The notes beneath the pieces were generated by a model. The model did no database searches. It had not been told where the DNA came from and saw only the letters and a program-made list of their open reading frames with translations. A stretch of 64,000 bases of DNA. It comes from Polyangiaceae bacterium. Its GTDB lineage: Bacteria; Myxococcota_A; Polyangia; Polyangiales; Polyangiaceae. Position 1 is the stretch's first letter; each line of letters begins with the position of its first letter. Location: NCBI GenBank assembly GCA_013214025.1, contig JABSRN010000153.1, positions 7,501 through 71,500 of the forward strand, given 5' to 3'. Below, piece by piece: positions 8,218-17,261 of the stretch. A program made the translations under genes and the position numbers.

Positions 8218-9126
8218 CTAGGCGCGTACATTCATGTACCCGCAGGCTGCATCCGCTGCGGCTTCGTCGAGAAATTTTTCGTCCAGAATGGGGCTCTTGG
8301 CAATTTGCGTATCCAGTCGGTCGGCAATGCGAATGGCCGCCACCATTAGGCCGATATCGCCACCCTCCTCGTAGGCCCAAGCCGGTTGATGATGCCACGC
8401 GACAATTTTGGTCACGAAGAGCGGCATCTTCCACATGGTCATCACATGACCTCCCAGGACGCCGTGGTCACAGCCGAGACGCTCCCGCTCATTGAGATGC
8501 ACGCGGTCCCAACCTTCATCATCCTCCGGGACACGCGTGTAGTCGAACTCTTCGGTCTGCATGACCAACAGCTTTCCGACGTCGCGCATCAATCCGGCCA
8601 GGAATACCTGTCCGCCGCCCGCCCATCCGGTTTTCTGCGCCATAGTGCGTGAGATCGCAGCCACTCCGACACAATGATCGCGAATGCCGGCGCCGACTTT
8701 ACCACTCTCCTTGAAGAGGCCCAGCACGCCGGTCGCGGAAATCATTTGGTACATCGTGTTCATGCCAAGGCGCACGACCGCCTGATCCACCGTGTCGCAG
8801 TCAACCCCGACTCGGAACAGCGCCGAAGTAGCTAGACGCAGGGTTTTCGCTGCCAGCGCCGGATCTTTTGTCATGGCTTGACTAACTTTCTCCAGCTGAA
8901 CATCTGGGTCCTGGGCCATCTGCATGATCCGCTGGGCGATCGCGGGAAAGGGCGTGAGGCCCCGCACCTTCGCCATGGCGGCAGCGAAACTTTCCGCCGC
9001 ATCGGCCTGCGCTACCTGCAGATCATCGTCGCCGAACCACAGTTCCTCGACAATTCCATCAGAGATTTTCTTCGCTGCGTTGCCCAAACCTAATCCTTGC
9101 GGCACCCGCCAATGCGTGTCGCCCAC
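8218..9126 (-). CDS. HDOD-domain protein
   Basis: A protein of about 290-302 residues with an HDOD domain from roughly residue 50: VRGLTPFPAIAQRIMQM, then QAMTKDPALAAKTLRLATSALF and AGLMRDVGKLLV. HDOD proteins are non-catalytic HD relatives used in bacterial signalling. Here the usual HD of the HDxGK-type motif reads RD, as expected for a non-enzymatic domain. The longest frame starts with GTG at 9126. A TTG at 9085-9087, preceded by AAGGA at 6 nt, would give a start at MGNAAKKISDG and looks better supplied with a ribosome site. Target unknown. Confidence 0.85.
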   Translation of the reverse strand: MGDTHWRVPQGLGLGNAAKKISDGIVEELWFGDDDLQVAQADAAESFAAAMAKVRGLTPFPAIAQRIMQMAQDPDVQLEKVSQAMTKDPALAAKTLRLATSALFRVGVDCDTVDQAVVRLGMNTMYQMISATGVLGLFKESGKVGAGIRDHCVGVAAISRTMAQKTGWAGGGQVFLAGLMRDVGKLLVMQTEEFDYTRVPEDDEGWDRVHLNERERLGCDHGVLGGHVMTMWKMPLFVTKIVAWHHQPAWAYEEGGDIGLMVAAIRIADRLDTQIAKSPILDEKFLDEAAADAACGYMNVRA

Positions 9127-9179
9127 TATGCAGATCGGTCAGCTGTTTCAAAGTTGAAGCGCTGAGTGCCCACAAAATC

Positions 9180-12158
9180 TTGTCGGAAGCTGATTTATCG
9201 GGTCCGACAATCATTCCGGAGGTTGACGAAGCCGGGCCCGTGGGTCAGAAGACTCCAATCCCGGCCCCCAAGTTCCAGAAAACTCCAGAAATGCCTCAGC
9301 TTTTTCGTCATCCCTACGCCGATTTCCTCCAGGACGTGGAGAAACCAACTCGGTACACCGGGGAGGAACACGGTTCGCGCCGTAAAGACTGGGACGACGT
9401 CGGCATCCGAATCTGTCTGGCGTTTCCCGAGATTTACGACATCGGAATGAGCCATCTCGGCTTTCGGATCCTGTACAAACTTCTCAACGACGACTCCCGG
9501 ATCCTGGCGGAACGCTGCTACGCGCCCTGGGTCGATATGCACGAGAAGTTGGTCGAACACGGTCAGCTCTTGCTCTCCCTGGAGAGTGCCCGCCCGCTCC
9601 GCGACTTCGACGTCGTGGGTTTCTCGCTCCAGTTCGAGCTGACTTACACGAACATCCTCAGCATGCTCGATCTCGGAGGGATCCCACTGCGCTCAGCGAA
9701 CCGCGGAGAGAACGACCCCCTGGTGATCGCCGGCGGACCGGTCGCGACCCATGCCGAACCCATCGCCCCCTTCATCGATGCTTTCGTGATTGGCGATGGC
9801 GAGAAACTCGCCGCCGAAATTTGCGTGAGCTGGAAACAGATGCAGACGGACGGCGTCCCGCGGGCCGAGCGCCTGCGACGGCTCGCTGACATGGGCGGGA
9901 TCTACGTGCCCGTTCTGTATGACACCCAGCTGGAATCGGACACGGGATTTGCCGTGGTAGTTAAACCCGACTCAAGCGCGCCTTTCCCTGTAGAGCGACA
10001 CATCGTGCCGAACCTCGATGAGTATCCGTTTCCTGACGATGGACCCGTTGGAGGTCCCGAGGCCATTTTCGATCGCATGAGCATCGAGGTCGCCCGAGGC
10101 TGCACCGAAGGCTGCCGCTTCTGTCAGGCCGGCATGATCTACCGCCCCGTGCGGGAACGGGATCCGAAACAGGTGATCGACACCGTTGAGCGCGCCCTGA
10201 AGAATAGCGGACAGGACGAAGTCAGCTTGACCGCCCTGTCTACCGCCGACGTCAGCTCGATCTCACCGATGATCAAGCGTCTGGTCGAGAAAACCGCACC
10301 GGAACGCGTGAGCCTCGGAGTCGCCTCCTTGCGCGCCTACGGCCTGGCAGACGACTTGCTGGACGACATGCGCCGAGTACGCGCCCAAGGGCTCACCTTT
10401 GCCCCCGAGGCCGGTACCCAGCGCATGCGAGACGTCGTCAACAAGAACGTCACCGAGGCGCAACTCATGGACACCGCTGAGCGCACCTTCTCGCGCGGCT
10501 TCGACAAGATGAAGCTGTATTTCATGATCGGATTGCCGACCGAAGAAGAGGAAGACGTGCGCGGCATCGTCACGGTCGGCAAGAACGCGCTGCGCGTCGG
10601 CAAACGCGTCGGCAAACCTGGACGTGCGAACGTCACTGTCAGCGTGTCAACCCACGTACCCAAGCCGCACACTCCCTTCCAATGGTGCGCCATGGACTCC
10701 CTGGACGACATCCGACAGAAGCAGTCCATGTTGCGGGATGAAGCCCGAGACATGCGAGCGCTCAAGGTGAAGACGCACAACAGCCGCACAAGCGTTCTCG
10801 AAGGCGTATTGGCGCGCGGCGATCGCAGTCTGGCCGATGCCGTTGAACACGCGTACCTCGGCGGTGCCACTTTCGACTCTTGGGAAGAGCGCTCTCGTCT
10901 CGATCTCTGGGAAGCCGCCTTCGAGAAGTTCGGTATCGATCCTGACATTTTCCTGGGAACGATCCCCGTGGGTGCACGCCTGCCCTGGGACCACATCGAC
11001 GTGGGCCTCGAAGAAGGTTTCCTCGCTCGCGAATACAAGAAGGCGCTGCGTAGCCGACTGAGCCCGCCCTGTGGCAAGGCGCTCAAGATGTTCATTCATC
11101 ACACCAACGTCGAAGAGGCCGAAAACGACAAGAAACGCCTCGTTTGTTACGACTGTGGCGTCGCCTGCGACATGGGCAAGATGCGCTCCAAGCGAGTGCT
11201 GTTTCTCAAGGATCTGGGCGCTGAGACGCCGGGGCAACGGGCAGATCTCAGCGCGCGGCCAGAGCTCAGTGGCGCGGCAGATGTCAGCACCCAGCCAGAC
11301 ATAGACCGCGCCGTGCCCCAAGAGGACAAGAACGGGCCAGAACGCTACCGGCCACCCCGACCTGGCAGCCCGCCCGAGCGCTGGCGAATCCGCTTCGAGA
11401 AAACTGGCGCCACCGCTCTACTCGGCCACTTGGATCTCATGCGCGAACTACCGCGAGTGATTCGTCGGAGCGGCGTGCAGATCGCCTACAGCCAAGGCTT
11501 CAAGCCAAAACCCAGTATGTCCTTCGGGCCTGCTTTATCCCTCGGCGTGGCCAGCCTGGGAGAGTATCTTGATATCAAGCTGATTGACGCGCCCTCCGCT
11601 GAACTGTTCGAGGAAGCGCTCAACCGCGTCACCCCAGCAGGCCTGCGAATCACTGGCGTCGCGAAACTGGACGAACGCGATCCAAACGTGAACCGGCTCA
11701 TCAGTGGCGCCCATATCGTCGTGGCCTTCGATCGCAGCTCGATTGCGGAACTAGGTGGACTGGACGAGCTGCAACGCCGGATCGACGAATTTTTGGCGAC
11801 CGAGAGCGTCGAAGTGCTTCGGTCCATCAAGGGTCTCGGGAAGAAGATCGACGTTCGTCATTACGTCGAACGTCTCGAAATCGGCGGTGAGCCCGCTCAA
11901 GCGATCGTGGAGCGCGCCGGCCTGTGTGGCGACATGACTCTGATCGACGCCCAATTACGGATCTCCCAGAACGGTTCTGCGAAAATTTCCGAGCTCGTTC
12001 AATGCCTCACGGGCGACACCAAGTTCCCTCATGTCGCAGTCCGCGTCGAGTTGCTCGCCGGGGACACCACCCCGATGGACTTGGCCGCACACAAGAAGCT
12101 AATCTCGCCGTCAAATAGCGGACAGAGCTCCCCCAAGCCCGACGCCACCGCTCCCTAG
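9180..12158 (+). CDS. B12-binding-domain radical SAM protein fused to DUF2344
   Basis: The 992-residue protein has an N-terminal cobalamin-binding-like region (about 75-290, with AFPEIYDIGMSHLGF). A radical SAM domain follows with the cluster motif CTEGCRFC (Cys308, Cys312, Cys315). Next is a linker with a cysteine pair motif CYDCGVACDMGKM (about 660), then a C-terminal DUF2344 domain starting near 740 (RFEKTGATALLGHLDLMRELPR). This matches the TIGR03960/TIGR03936 fused family, whose function is not established; in other genomes it often sits near rne/rng and ribosomal-protein genes. Start is TTG at 9180 with a weak ribosome site; ATG at 9291 is an alternative. It is divergent from the HDOD gene. 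Confidence 0.88.
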   Translation: MSEADLSGPTIIPEVDEAGPVGQKTPIPAPKFQKTPEMPQLFRHPYADFLQDVEKPTRYTGEEHGSRRKDWDDVGIRICLAFPEIYDIGMSHLGFRILYKLLNDDSRILAERCYAPWVDMHEKLVEHGQLLLSLESARPLRDFDVVGFSLQFELTYTNILSMLDLGGIPLRSANRGENDPLVIAGGPVATHAEPIAPFIDAFVIGDGEKLAAEICVSWKQMQTDGVPRAERLRRLADMGGIYVPVLYDTQLESDTGFAVVVKPDSSAPFPVERHIVPNLDEYPFPDDGPVGGPEAIFDRMSIEVARGCTEGCRFCQAGMIYRPVRERDPKQVIDTVERALKNSGQDEVSLTALSTADVSSISPMIKRLVEKTAPERVSLGVASLRAYGLADDLLDDMRRVRAQGLTFAPEAGTQRMRDVVNKNVTEAQLMDTAERTFSRGFDKMKLYFMIGLPTEEEEDVRGIVTVGKNALRVGKRVGKPGRANVTVSVSTHVPKPHTPFQWCAMDSLDDIRQKQSMLRDEARDMRALKVKTHNSRTSVLEGVLARGDRSLADAVEHAYLGGATFDSWEERSRLDLWEAAFEKFGIDPDIFLGTIPVGARLPWDHIDVGLEEGFLAREYKKALRSRLSPPCGKALKMFIHHTNVEEAENDKKRLVCYDCGVACDMGKMRSKRVLFLKDLGAETPGQRADLSARPELSGAADVSTQPDIDRAVPQEDKNGPERYRPPRPGSPPERWRIRFEKTGATALLGHLDLMRELPRVIRRSGVQIAYSQGFKPKPSMSFGPALSLGVASLGEYLDIKLIDAPSAELFEEALNRVTPAGLRITGVAKLDERDPNVNRLISGAHIVVAFDRSSIAELGGLDELQRRIDEFLATESVEVLRSIKGLGKKIDVRHYVERLEIGGEPAQAIVERAGLCGDMTLIDAQLRISQNGSAKISELVQCLTGDTKFPHVAVRVELLAGDTTPMDLAAHKKLISPSNSGQSSPKPDATAP

Positions 12159-12234
12159 GCTCAGCGCGGGGCGACAGCGAGCCTCCAAGAATGATCACCG
12201 GAGCTGCGGTGGGGGACGTACACTCCAGCACTCG

Positions 12235-13191
12235 GTGAGCCCTGCTAGCCTATTTCCCATTTGTGCCATCGCGCTAAGCGCTGTGGCGTATTTTTTCCCT
12301 GCACCCTTCGCGGGCGCCAGTGGAGCGATCCGTCCTTTGCTCGGCCTGGTGATGCTGAGCATGGGACTGAGCCTGAGCGCCGCGAACTTTCGCGAGGTGC
12401 TCGCCCGCCCCCAAGTGGTGATCGCCGGCACCGTTCTCCAGTTCGGCCTGATGCCTCTGCTGGCCTGGCTCGTTGGGATCAGTCTCGGCCTCGATCCGGC
12501 ACTGCTGATTGGCCTCGTCATCGTCGGCAGCTGTCCCGGCGGCACGGCATCAAACGTCGTCACCTTCCTCGCCCGCGGCGACGTTGCGCTGTCGGTGTCT
12601 TTGACCTGTGTGTCGACACTGCTCAGCGCCGTGGCCACCCCTTTGCTGAGTTGGCTCTATTTGGGGCAGACTGTGGACGTGCCCATCCGCACGATGATGC
12701 TCAGTGTGACGCAGTTAGTGCTGTTGCCAGTGTTACTCGGGACGTGGCTCAACACCCGATACGCAGCCCGCGCAGCCAGAATTCAGCAGCTGCTTCCCCT
12801 GCTCGCCATGACCGGTATCGTCGTCATCATCGCCATCATCATCGCGCTCTCCAAACCCCAGCTCCAGACCATGGGTGGACTCGTCCTGTTGGCGGTCGTG
12901 GTCCACAACAGCTTGGGGCTACTCGCCGGATACGGCGCCGCCACCGCCCTCGGCTTCAACGAAAAAGAGCGCCGCACTCTCGCCATCGAGGTCGGAATGC
13001 AAAACTCGGGGCTCGGCGTCGCACTAGCTAAAGAGAGCTTCGGCGCCCTCAGCGCCTTGCCAGGCGCGATATTTAGTATCTGGCACAACTTGTCGGGCGG
13101 AGCTCTGGCCGCCATTTGGGCGAAAAAGTCCGACTCTAGCCAAGAGCAACACGGCCCATCTGGTGAGCCACCCCCCGCCTCCGTTCCCTGA
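12235..13191 (+). CDS. BASS-family (bile acid:sodium symporter-like) transporter
   Basis: A 318-residue inner-membrane protein with about nine or ten helices. The family signatures are present: CPGGTASNVVTFLARGDVALSV in the crossover region and EVGMQNSGLGVALA toward the C terminus. Bacterial members carry organic anions such as pyruvate, pantoate or sterol-like acids with sodium; the substrate cannot be read from sequence. Start is GTG at 12235. It follows the radical SAM gene by 76 bp and is convergent with ettA, only 5 bp apart. Confidence 0.88.
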   Translation: MSPASLFPICAIALSAVAYFFPAPFAGASGAIRPLLGLVMLSMGLSLSAANFREVLARPQVVIAGTVLQFGLMPLLAWLVGISLGLDPALLIGLVIVGSCPGGTASNVVTFLARGDVALSVSLTCVSTLLSAVATPLLSWLYLGQTVDVPIRTMMLSVTQLVLLPVLLGTWLNTRYAARAARIQQLLPLLAMTGIVVIIAIIIALSKPQLQTMGGLVLLAVVVHNSLGLLAGYGAATALGFNEKERRTLAIEVGMQNSGLGVALAKESFGALSALPGAIFSIWHNLSGGALAAIWAKKSDSSQEQHGPSGEPPPASVP

Positions 13192-13196
13192 GCGGC

Positions 13197-14870
13197 CTAG
13201 CTGTGTAGACGCTTGTACCGCATGCGCGTGGGCCGCCCTGCATCATCGCCTAGTCGCCTCTTTCGATCGGCCTCGTAATCCTCATAGTTTCCCTCGAACC
13301 ACACGACTTGGCTGTTGCCTTCGAAGGCCAGGATGTGCGTCGCAATGCGGTCGAGAAACCAGCGATCATGGCTGATGACCACGACGCATCCAGGGAACTC
13401 AAGCAGCGCCGACTCCAAGGCCCGCAGAGTCTCGACGTCAAGATCGTTGGTGGGTTCATCGAGCAGCAAGAGGTTACCGCCAGTCTTGAGGAGGGTCGCC
13501 AAGTGCACGCGATTCCGTTCCCCGCCAGACAAATTCGAGACGCGTTTTTGCTGATCCGAACCGCGAAAGCCAAACCAAGAACAGTAGGCCCGAGATGCCA
13601 CCTCTCGGGTGCCTAGCAAGACTTTGTCTTGCCCGCCCGAGATCACGTCGTAGACGCTTTTGTCCCCCGTCAAAGCGTCGCGAGACTGATCGACGTAGGA
13701 AACCTTGACGGTATCGCCCACGATAAACTCACCAGCGTCGGGTTTCTGTTCGCCAGTGATCATTCGAAATAGCGTCGTCTTGCCGGCACCATTGCCACCG
13801 ATCACGCCGACAATGCCGCTCTTGGGCAACTTGAAATCCAAGTTGTCGATCAGGAGCTTGTCGCCAAAACCTTTGCTGAGCCCCCTGGCTTCGATCACAA
13901 GATCGCCCAAACGAGGCCCCGGTGGGATGCTGATTGCATGGGGATCGCTAGGCCCGTCTGCGGCCTTCTGGCTCAGGGTGTCGTAGGCTGCTAAGCGCGC
14001 CTTGCTCTTGGCCTGCCGAGCTCGAGCAGAAGACTGAACCCACTCCAATTCTTGCTTCAGTTTTCGTTGGCGCGCGCTTTCTTGTTTTTCCTCGTCAGCG
14101 AGACGCTTGGACTTTTGTTCCAACCACGACGAGTAGTTCCCCTTAAATGGGTAGCCGTGACCGCGATCCAGCTCCAGAATCCACTCCGCGACGTTGTCGA
14201 GGAAGTAACGGTCATGGGTGACCGCGACCACACATCCTTGGTAGTCCGCCAAAAATCCTTCTAACCAACCTACCGATTCCGCATCGAGATGGTTGGTCGG
14301 TTCATCGAGCAGCAGCAGATCGGGCTGACTGAGCAAGAGCTGGCACAGGGCCACCCGGCGTAATTCGCCGCCGCTGAGATGTGCCAGCTTGGCGTCCTTC
14401 GGTGGCAGCCGGAGGGCGTCCATCGCGAACTCCAGCTTCTGATCCAAACTCCACGCGTCCACAGCATCGATCTTGTCTTGGAGCGCGCCTTGTTTCTCGA
14501 GCAGCGCCGCCATCTCGTCGTCATCCATGGGCTCCGCGAACTTGGCGTTCAGTTCGTCGAAACTGGTCAATAGATCTCGAGTCTCGGACACGGCTTGCTC
14601 CACCGCTTCGAGCACGGTGTCCGCCTCGCCTAGTTCCGGCTCCTGAGCGAAGTAGCCCATGGTCGTTCCCTGGCGGCGATTGGCCTCGCCGAGGTACTCC
14701 GTGTCGACGCCCGCCATGATCTTAAGAAGCGAGCTCTTGCCAGACCCGTTGGACCCCAGCACGCCGATCTTCGCGCTCGGGAAGAACGATAAATGGATAT
14801 TCTGTAGGACTTTCTTGTCCGGTGGGTGGACGCGAGAAACATCCGTCATGGTGAAGATGTAGTCAGCCAT
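13197..14870 (-). CDS. ettA: Energy-dependent translational throttle protein EttA (ABC-F)
   Basis: The 557-residue soluble ABC-F ATPase has two nucleotide-binding domains and no membrane segments. The first has Walker [10 protein letters not shown] and signature [15 protein letters not shown] with [16 protein letters not shown]. The second has GGNGAGKTT and [15 protein letters not shown] with [16 protein letters not shown] charged linker (about 245-300) corresponds to the P-site tRNA interaction motif. EttA binds the ribosomal E site and gates early elongation according to ATP/ADP. Length and motif text are typical of EttA rather than Uup or resistance ABC-F proteins. Confidence 0.95.
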   Translation of the reverse strand: MADYIFTMTDVSRVHPPDKKVLQNIHLSFFPSAKIGVLGSNGSGKSSLLKIMAGVDTEYLGEANRRQGTTMGYFAQEPELGEADTVLEAVEQAVSETRDLLTSFDELNAKFAEPMDDDEMAALLEKQGALQDKIDAVDAWSLDQKLEFAMDALRLPPKDAKLAHLSGGELRRVALCQLLLSQPDLLLLDEPTNHLDAESVGWLEGFLADYQGCVVAVTHDRYFLDNVAEWILELDRGHGYPFKGNYSSWLEQKSKRLADEEKQESARQRKLKQELEWVQSSARARQAKSKARLAAYDTLSQKAADGPSDPHAISIPPGPRLGDLVIEARGLSKGFGDKLLIDNLDFKLPKSGIVGVIGGNGAGKTTLFRMITGEQKPDAGEFIVGDTVKVSYVDQSRDALTGDKSVYDVISGGQDKVLLGTREVASRAYCSWFGFRGSDQQKRVSNLSGGERNRVHLATLLKTGGNLLLLDEPTNDLDVETLRALESALLEFPGCVVVISHDRWFLDRIATHILAFEGNSQVVWFEGNYEDYEADRKRRLGDDAGRPTRMRYKRLHS

Positions 14871-14946
14871 GAGCGGGTTATCCCTCGCCTAAGCCACAGA
14901 GGGAAGGGCCGCCGGTCTCGGATGAGCGGCGCCCCGAGAGGAGCGC

Positions 14947-15105
14947 TCAGTCCGTGCTGGCGTCAAGCTGGGAGCTGGCTAGGGTGGCGTCTGGACCCGT
15001 GTCAGCCTGGTCTTTCTGATAACGCCGGTTGGCGGCGCTGCAGGCAGTCAACGCTGAGCCCAGCATAAAGACGGAAACGGCCACCAAAATTGCGGATTTT
15101 AACAT
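14947..15105 (-). CDS. Very small lipoprotein (52 residues)
   Basis: The peptide starts MLKSAILVAVSVFMLGSALTAC, a lipoprotein signal with lipobox ALTAC, followed by a short polar tail of about 30 residues (SAANRRYQKDQ...). The ATG at 15103-15105 has AGGGA eight bases upstream, formed partly by the duplicated stop region. No domain is recognised. Its 5' end lies within a 53-bp tandem duplication that also copies the 3' end of the upstream secreted-protein gene. It precedes ettA by 76 bp. Confidence 0.6.
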   Translation of the reverse strand: MLKSAILVAVSVFMLGSALTACSAANRRYQKDQADTGPDATLASSQLDASTD

Positions 15106-15188
15106 CGTTAACGTCCCTAGAATCGACCGTAAAGAACCAAAATTGCGGATTTTAACATCGTCAACGTCCCTAGAATCGACCGTAAAGA
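15083..15188. repeat. 53-bp tandem duplication spanning a gene junction
   Basis: Copy 1 is 15083-15135 and copy 2 is 15136-15188; they differ at one position (T versus C in the CGTYAACG stretch). Each copy contains the last codons and TAG of the upstream secreted protein, the AGGGA ribosome site, and the first codons of the small lipoprotein, all on the minus strand. Confidence 0.9.
15117..15158 (-). CDS. 13-codon chimeric mini-ORF created by the duplication
   Basis: An ATG at 15156-15158 with the same AGGGA site as the real lipoprotein opens a frame reading MLKSAILVLYGRF and then TAG (15117-15119). The first eight residues are the lipoprotein N terminus and the last four are the C terminus of the upstream secreted protein. 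It is the by-product expected from a tandem duplication across the junction. It could act as a translated spacer between the two genes; no function is shown. Confidence 0.4.
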   Translation of the reverse strand: MLKSAILVLYGRF

Positions 15189-16147
15189 CCAGCGGAGCCC
15201 AGACCCACCCAGGGGTGAACCCCGGCTTCGGTCTGCTGCCGCTTCTCGCGGCTCTGCTTGGAAGTTTGTACAAGGATTATTGTCACGCCCACAGCGAGAG
15301 CCGTGGCGCCTGCCGCAGCCAGTCCCGTGGAAGCGTTGAATGCGGCATCTGCTTCATCATCCAGTGCGGCGATTTCAAACTTCTTGCTTTCCCAGCAACG
15401 ACCCGGATCCGGGACACGGCCGTTGATGTCACTCGTTTCGCCACAGATATCGTCCGCATCGGCGCGTTTGGATTCGCCGAGGAAGCCGTAAAATACCGCA
15501 CCGCCCAATACGAGGATGCCACCGCCGATAGCAAAATATGCCGCCGCTGGGACAGCTGAAGCGTCATCCAAATCGAACTCGGTGGTCTGGGGATTTTCCT
15601 TTTGTGCGGGAGCGTCGGGCGACTCCTCCAACGTGAGCAGTACAACTTCTGTCGCGCCCGGAGCCAGGGTCACTCTCGCCGTTGCGACCGTCATGCCTGG
15701 CGCCGTCGCCAAAAACTCATGCTCTCCGCTAGCGATCGGTCGCGCGTGTCCCGCTTCGGATCCCGGTAGCAACCGACCGTCAATCTTGAGCTCCAGCGGT
15801 TTCCCCTTGGCGCCCTTCACCGCGATGGTGACGGTTGCCATTCCCGCCACCTCGGCGGAGTCAGCAGTAGCCGATTCCGAAGGGGTCGCTTCGCCAGGAG
15901 TTGCCTCCGCCAAAGTCGCCGGCACCGTCTCGGACTTCGCCGGCACCGGTTCGCTCGGAGCCGGTTTACTCGGAGCCGGTGCCGACTCGGTCAACGTCGG
16001 AGCCTCCGTCTTCGCGTCAGCCGCCGGTGTCGCGGCGGCGGCTGCCTGAGACAACGCGACACCGGGCTGAAGAAGCAGGGCAACCGACAGAATCGATGAC
16101 AACCCCTGAAGCCAAGGCCTCCGAACGGTGCGCGATGGTGGATGCAT
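15170..16147 (-). CDS. Secreted PEGA-like protein with C-terminal membrane helices
   Basis: The 325-residue protein has a signal peptide (about 1-33, ending ALSQA). An Ala/Pro/Glu/Ser-rich low-complexity segment (about 35-95) comes next, then a beta-sandwich-like domain with VTIAVKGAKGKPLELKIDGR and an EHEFLATAPGMTVATARVTL stretch resembling PEGA repeats. Two hydrophobic helices (about 205-222 and 275-295) follow. It ends LGSAGLYGRF. Start chosen as ATG at 16145-16147, because the upstream extension overlaps the thioesterase gene. Such proteins are common as surface proteins in Myxococcota; function unknown. Confidence 0.7.
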   Translation of the reverse strand: MHPPSRTVRRPWLQGLSSILSVALLLQPGVALSQAAAAATPAADAKTEAPTLTESAPAPSKPAPSEPVPAKSETVPATLAEATPGEATPSESATADSAEVAGMATVTIAVKGAKGKPLELKIDGRLLPGSEAGHARPIASGEHEFLATAPGMTVATARVTLAPGATEVVLLTLEESPDAPAQKENPQTTEFDLDDASAVPAAAYFAIGGGILVLGGAVFYGFLGESKRADADDICGETSDINGRVPDPGRCWESKKFEIAALDDEADAAFNASTGLAAAGATALAVGVTIILVQTSKQSREKRQQTEAGVHPWVGLGSAGLYGRF

Positions 16148-16296
16148 AGTGCAGACTCTACCACAACCCAATGAGCCCGAGGAGGACAGGGCTTTGTCGA
16201 TTCGCTGGCCGGGATCTCCAGATTCCCAACTCGCGCGAAACCGGGCGGGGCTCAAGAACCCCGAGACAGCATGACCCCAAGACAGCCGGGATCTGC

Positions 16297-16737
16297 TCAG
16301 GTGGGATGTACGAGGAAGTGTACGTTCGCCGTAGCCACGGGCTTGCCCCGATCCGCCTGCCAAGCCGTCACCGCCACGTTCACTACGCGTCTCCCGTGCT
16401 TCGTGATGAAGCCCCGAGCGTAGGTATCCACGGGTTTCGCCGACCTCAGGTAGTCCACGGTGATAGTCACGATCTTCGGGAGAGTCTGAATTTCCGTCTC
16501 CCATAGAATTTGAAATATGGCCGTCGATTCTAGAAGCGCCCCGAGAGATCCGCCGTGCAGTGCCGGCAACGAAGGGTTACCGATCAGATCATCGTGGTAG
16601 GCTAACTTGCCGAGCAATTCACCCGTGGCTTGCTCCACCGAAATCCCCATAAATTGGGAGTAGGGGATCAACTCCGGGAGCCTTGAAAACTGCCCGCTGC
16701 GCTTGAGTTCACGCAGGGTGTTCATCGGCTCTGTCAC
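16297..16737 (-). CDS. PaaI-type hotdog-fold thioesterase (second of a pair)
   Basis: The 146-residue protein carries the hotdog thioesterase pattern HDDLIGNPSLPALHGGSLGALLESTA, with the conserved HGG turn, then VTITVDYLRSAKPVDTYARG. These enzymes hydrolyse acyl-CoA thioesters; substrate unknown. The GTG start overlaps the stop of the preceding paralogue as GTGA, suggesting coupled translation. An in-frame ATG four codons later is possible. Confidence 0.82.
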   Translation of the reverse strand: MTEPMNTLRELKRSGQFSRLPELIPYSQFMGISVEQATGELLGKLAYHDDLIGNPSLPALHGGSLGALLESTAIFQILWETEIQTLPKIVTITVDYLRSAKPVDTYARGFITKHGRRVVNVAVTAWQADRGKPVATANVHFLVHPT

Positions 16738-17201
16738 TGGCTTTCCTCCGATTTCGGGGGCCCAGCTTTTGACGAAACTCCGGTCAACATGAACGTCGCA
16801 CTGGAGGCGACGATGGGCGAGTCCTGCTCGCCCTCGTGGTAGGCGATAGACCGGACGAACGCGATGTTGCGAGATATCCGGTAGCAGTCGGCTGTCGCTA
16901 AGACATCCTCGCCGGGGGTCGCGCGCTTGAGATAATCCAGCCGCAGATCCAACGTTGCGATGGGTTGGGGCCCGCCTAGCTTCATGATTACGCTCGCTCC
17001 ACTCGCTGTATCCACCAGGGTGGTGATGGCACCTCCGTGTAGGACACGGGTACTCGGATTTCCGATCAACTTCTCGTTGTAGGGCAGCCGCATCGTCGCT
17101 TGAGCTTCTGCGCGCCCGACCATCGTGATGTCCAGTGCCGCGTTGTGGCGACTCATCTTCATCTCTTTCACGAAGCTACTGTCCCTCGGCCGTTGCCTCA
17201 C
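16734..17201 (-). CDS. PaaI-type hotdog-fold thioesterase (first of a pair)
   Basis: A 155-residue hotdog protein with LPYNEKLIGNPSTRVLHGGA, TTLVDTASGASV and LDLRLDYLKRATPGEDV, the same order of motifs as the neighbour but clearly diverged. The start is GTG at 17199-17201; the N terminus is unusually polar before SRHNAALDITMVG, so an upstream or internal start is possible. With the downstream gene it could form a heteromer, since hotdog enzymes work as dimers or tetramers. Confidence 0.8.
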   Translation of the reverse strand: MRQRPRDSSFVKEMKMSRHNAALDITMVGRAEAQATMRLPYNEKLIGNPSTRVLHGGAITTLVDTASGASVIMKLGGPQPIATLDLRLDYLKRATPGEDVLATADCYRISRNIAFVRSIAYHEGEQDSPIVASSATFMLTGVSSKAGPPKSEESQ

Positions 17202-17261
17202 GGCCAGGCGATATTTGTTCAGGCTCCCGCCGGCTCTCCAGCACCCCCGACCAGCACGGGA

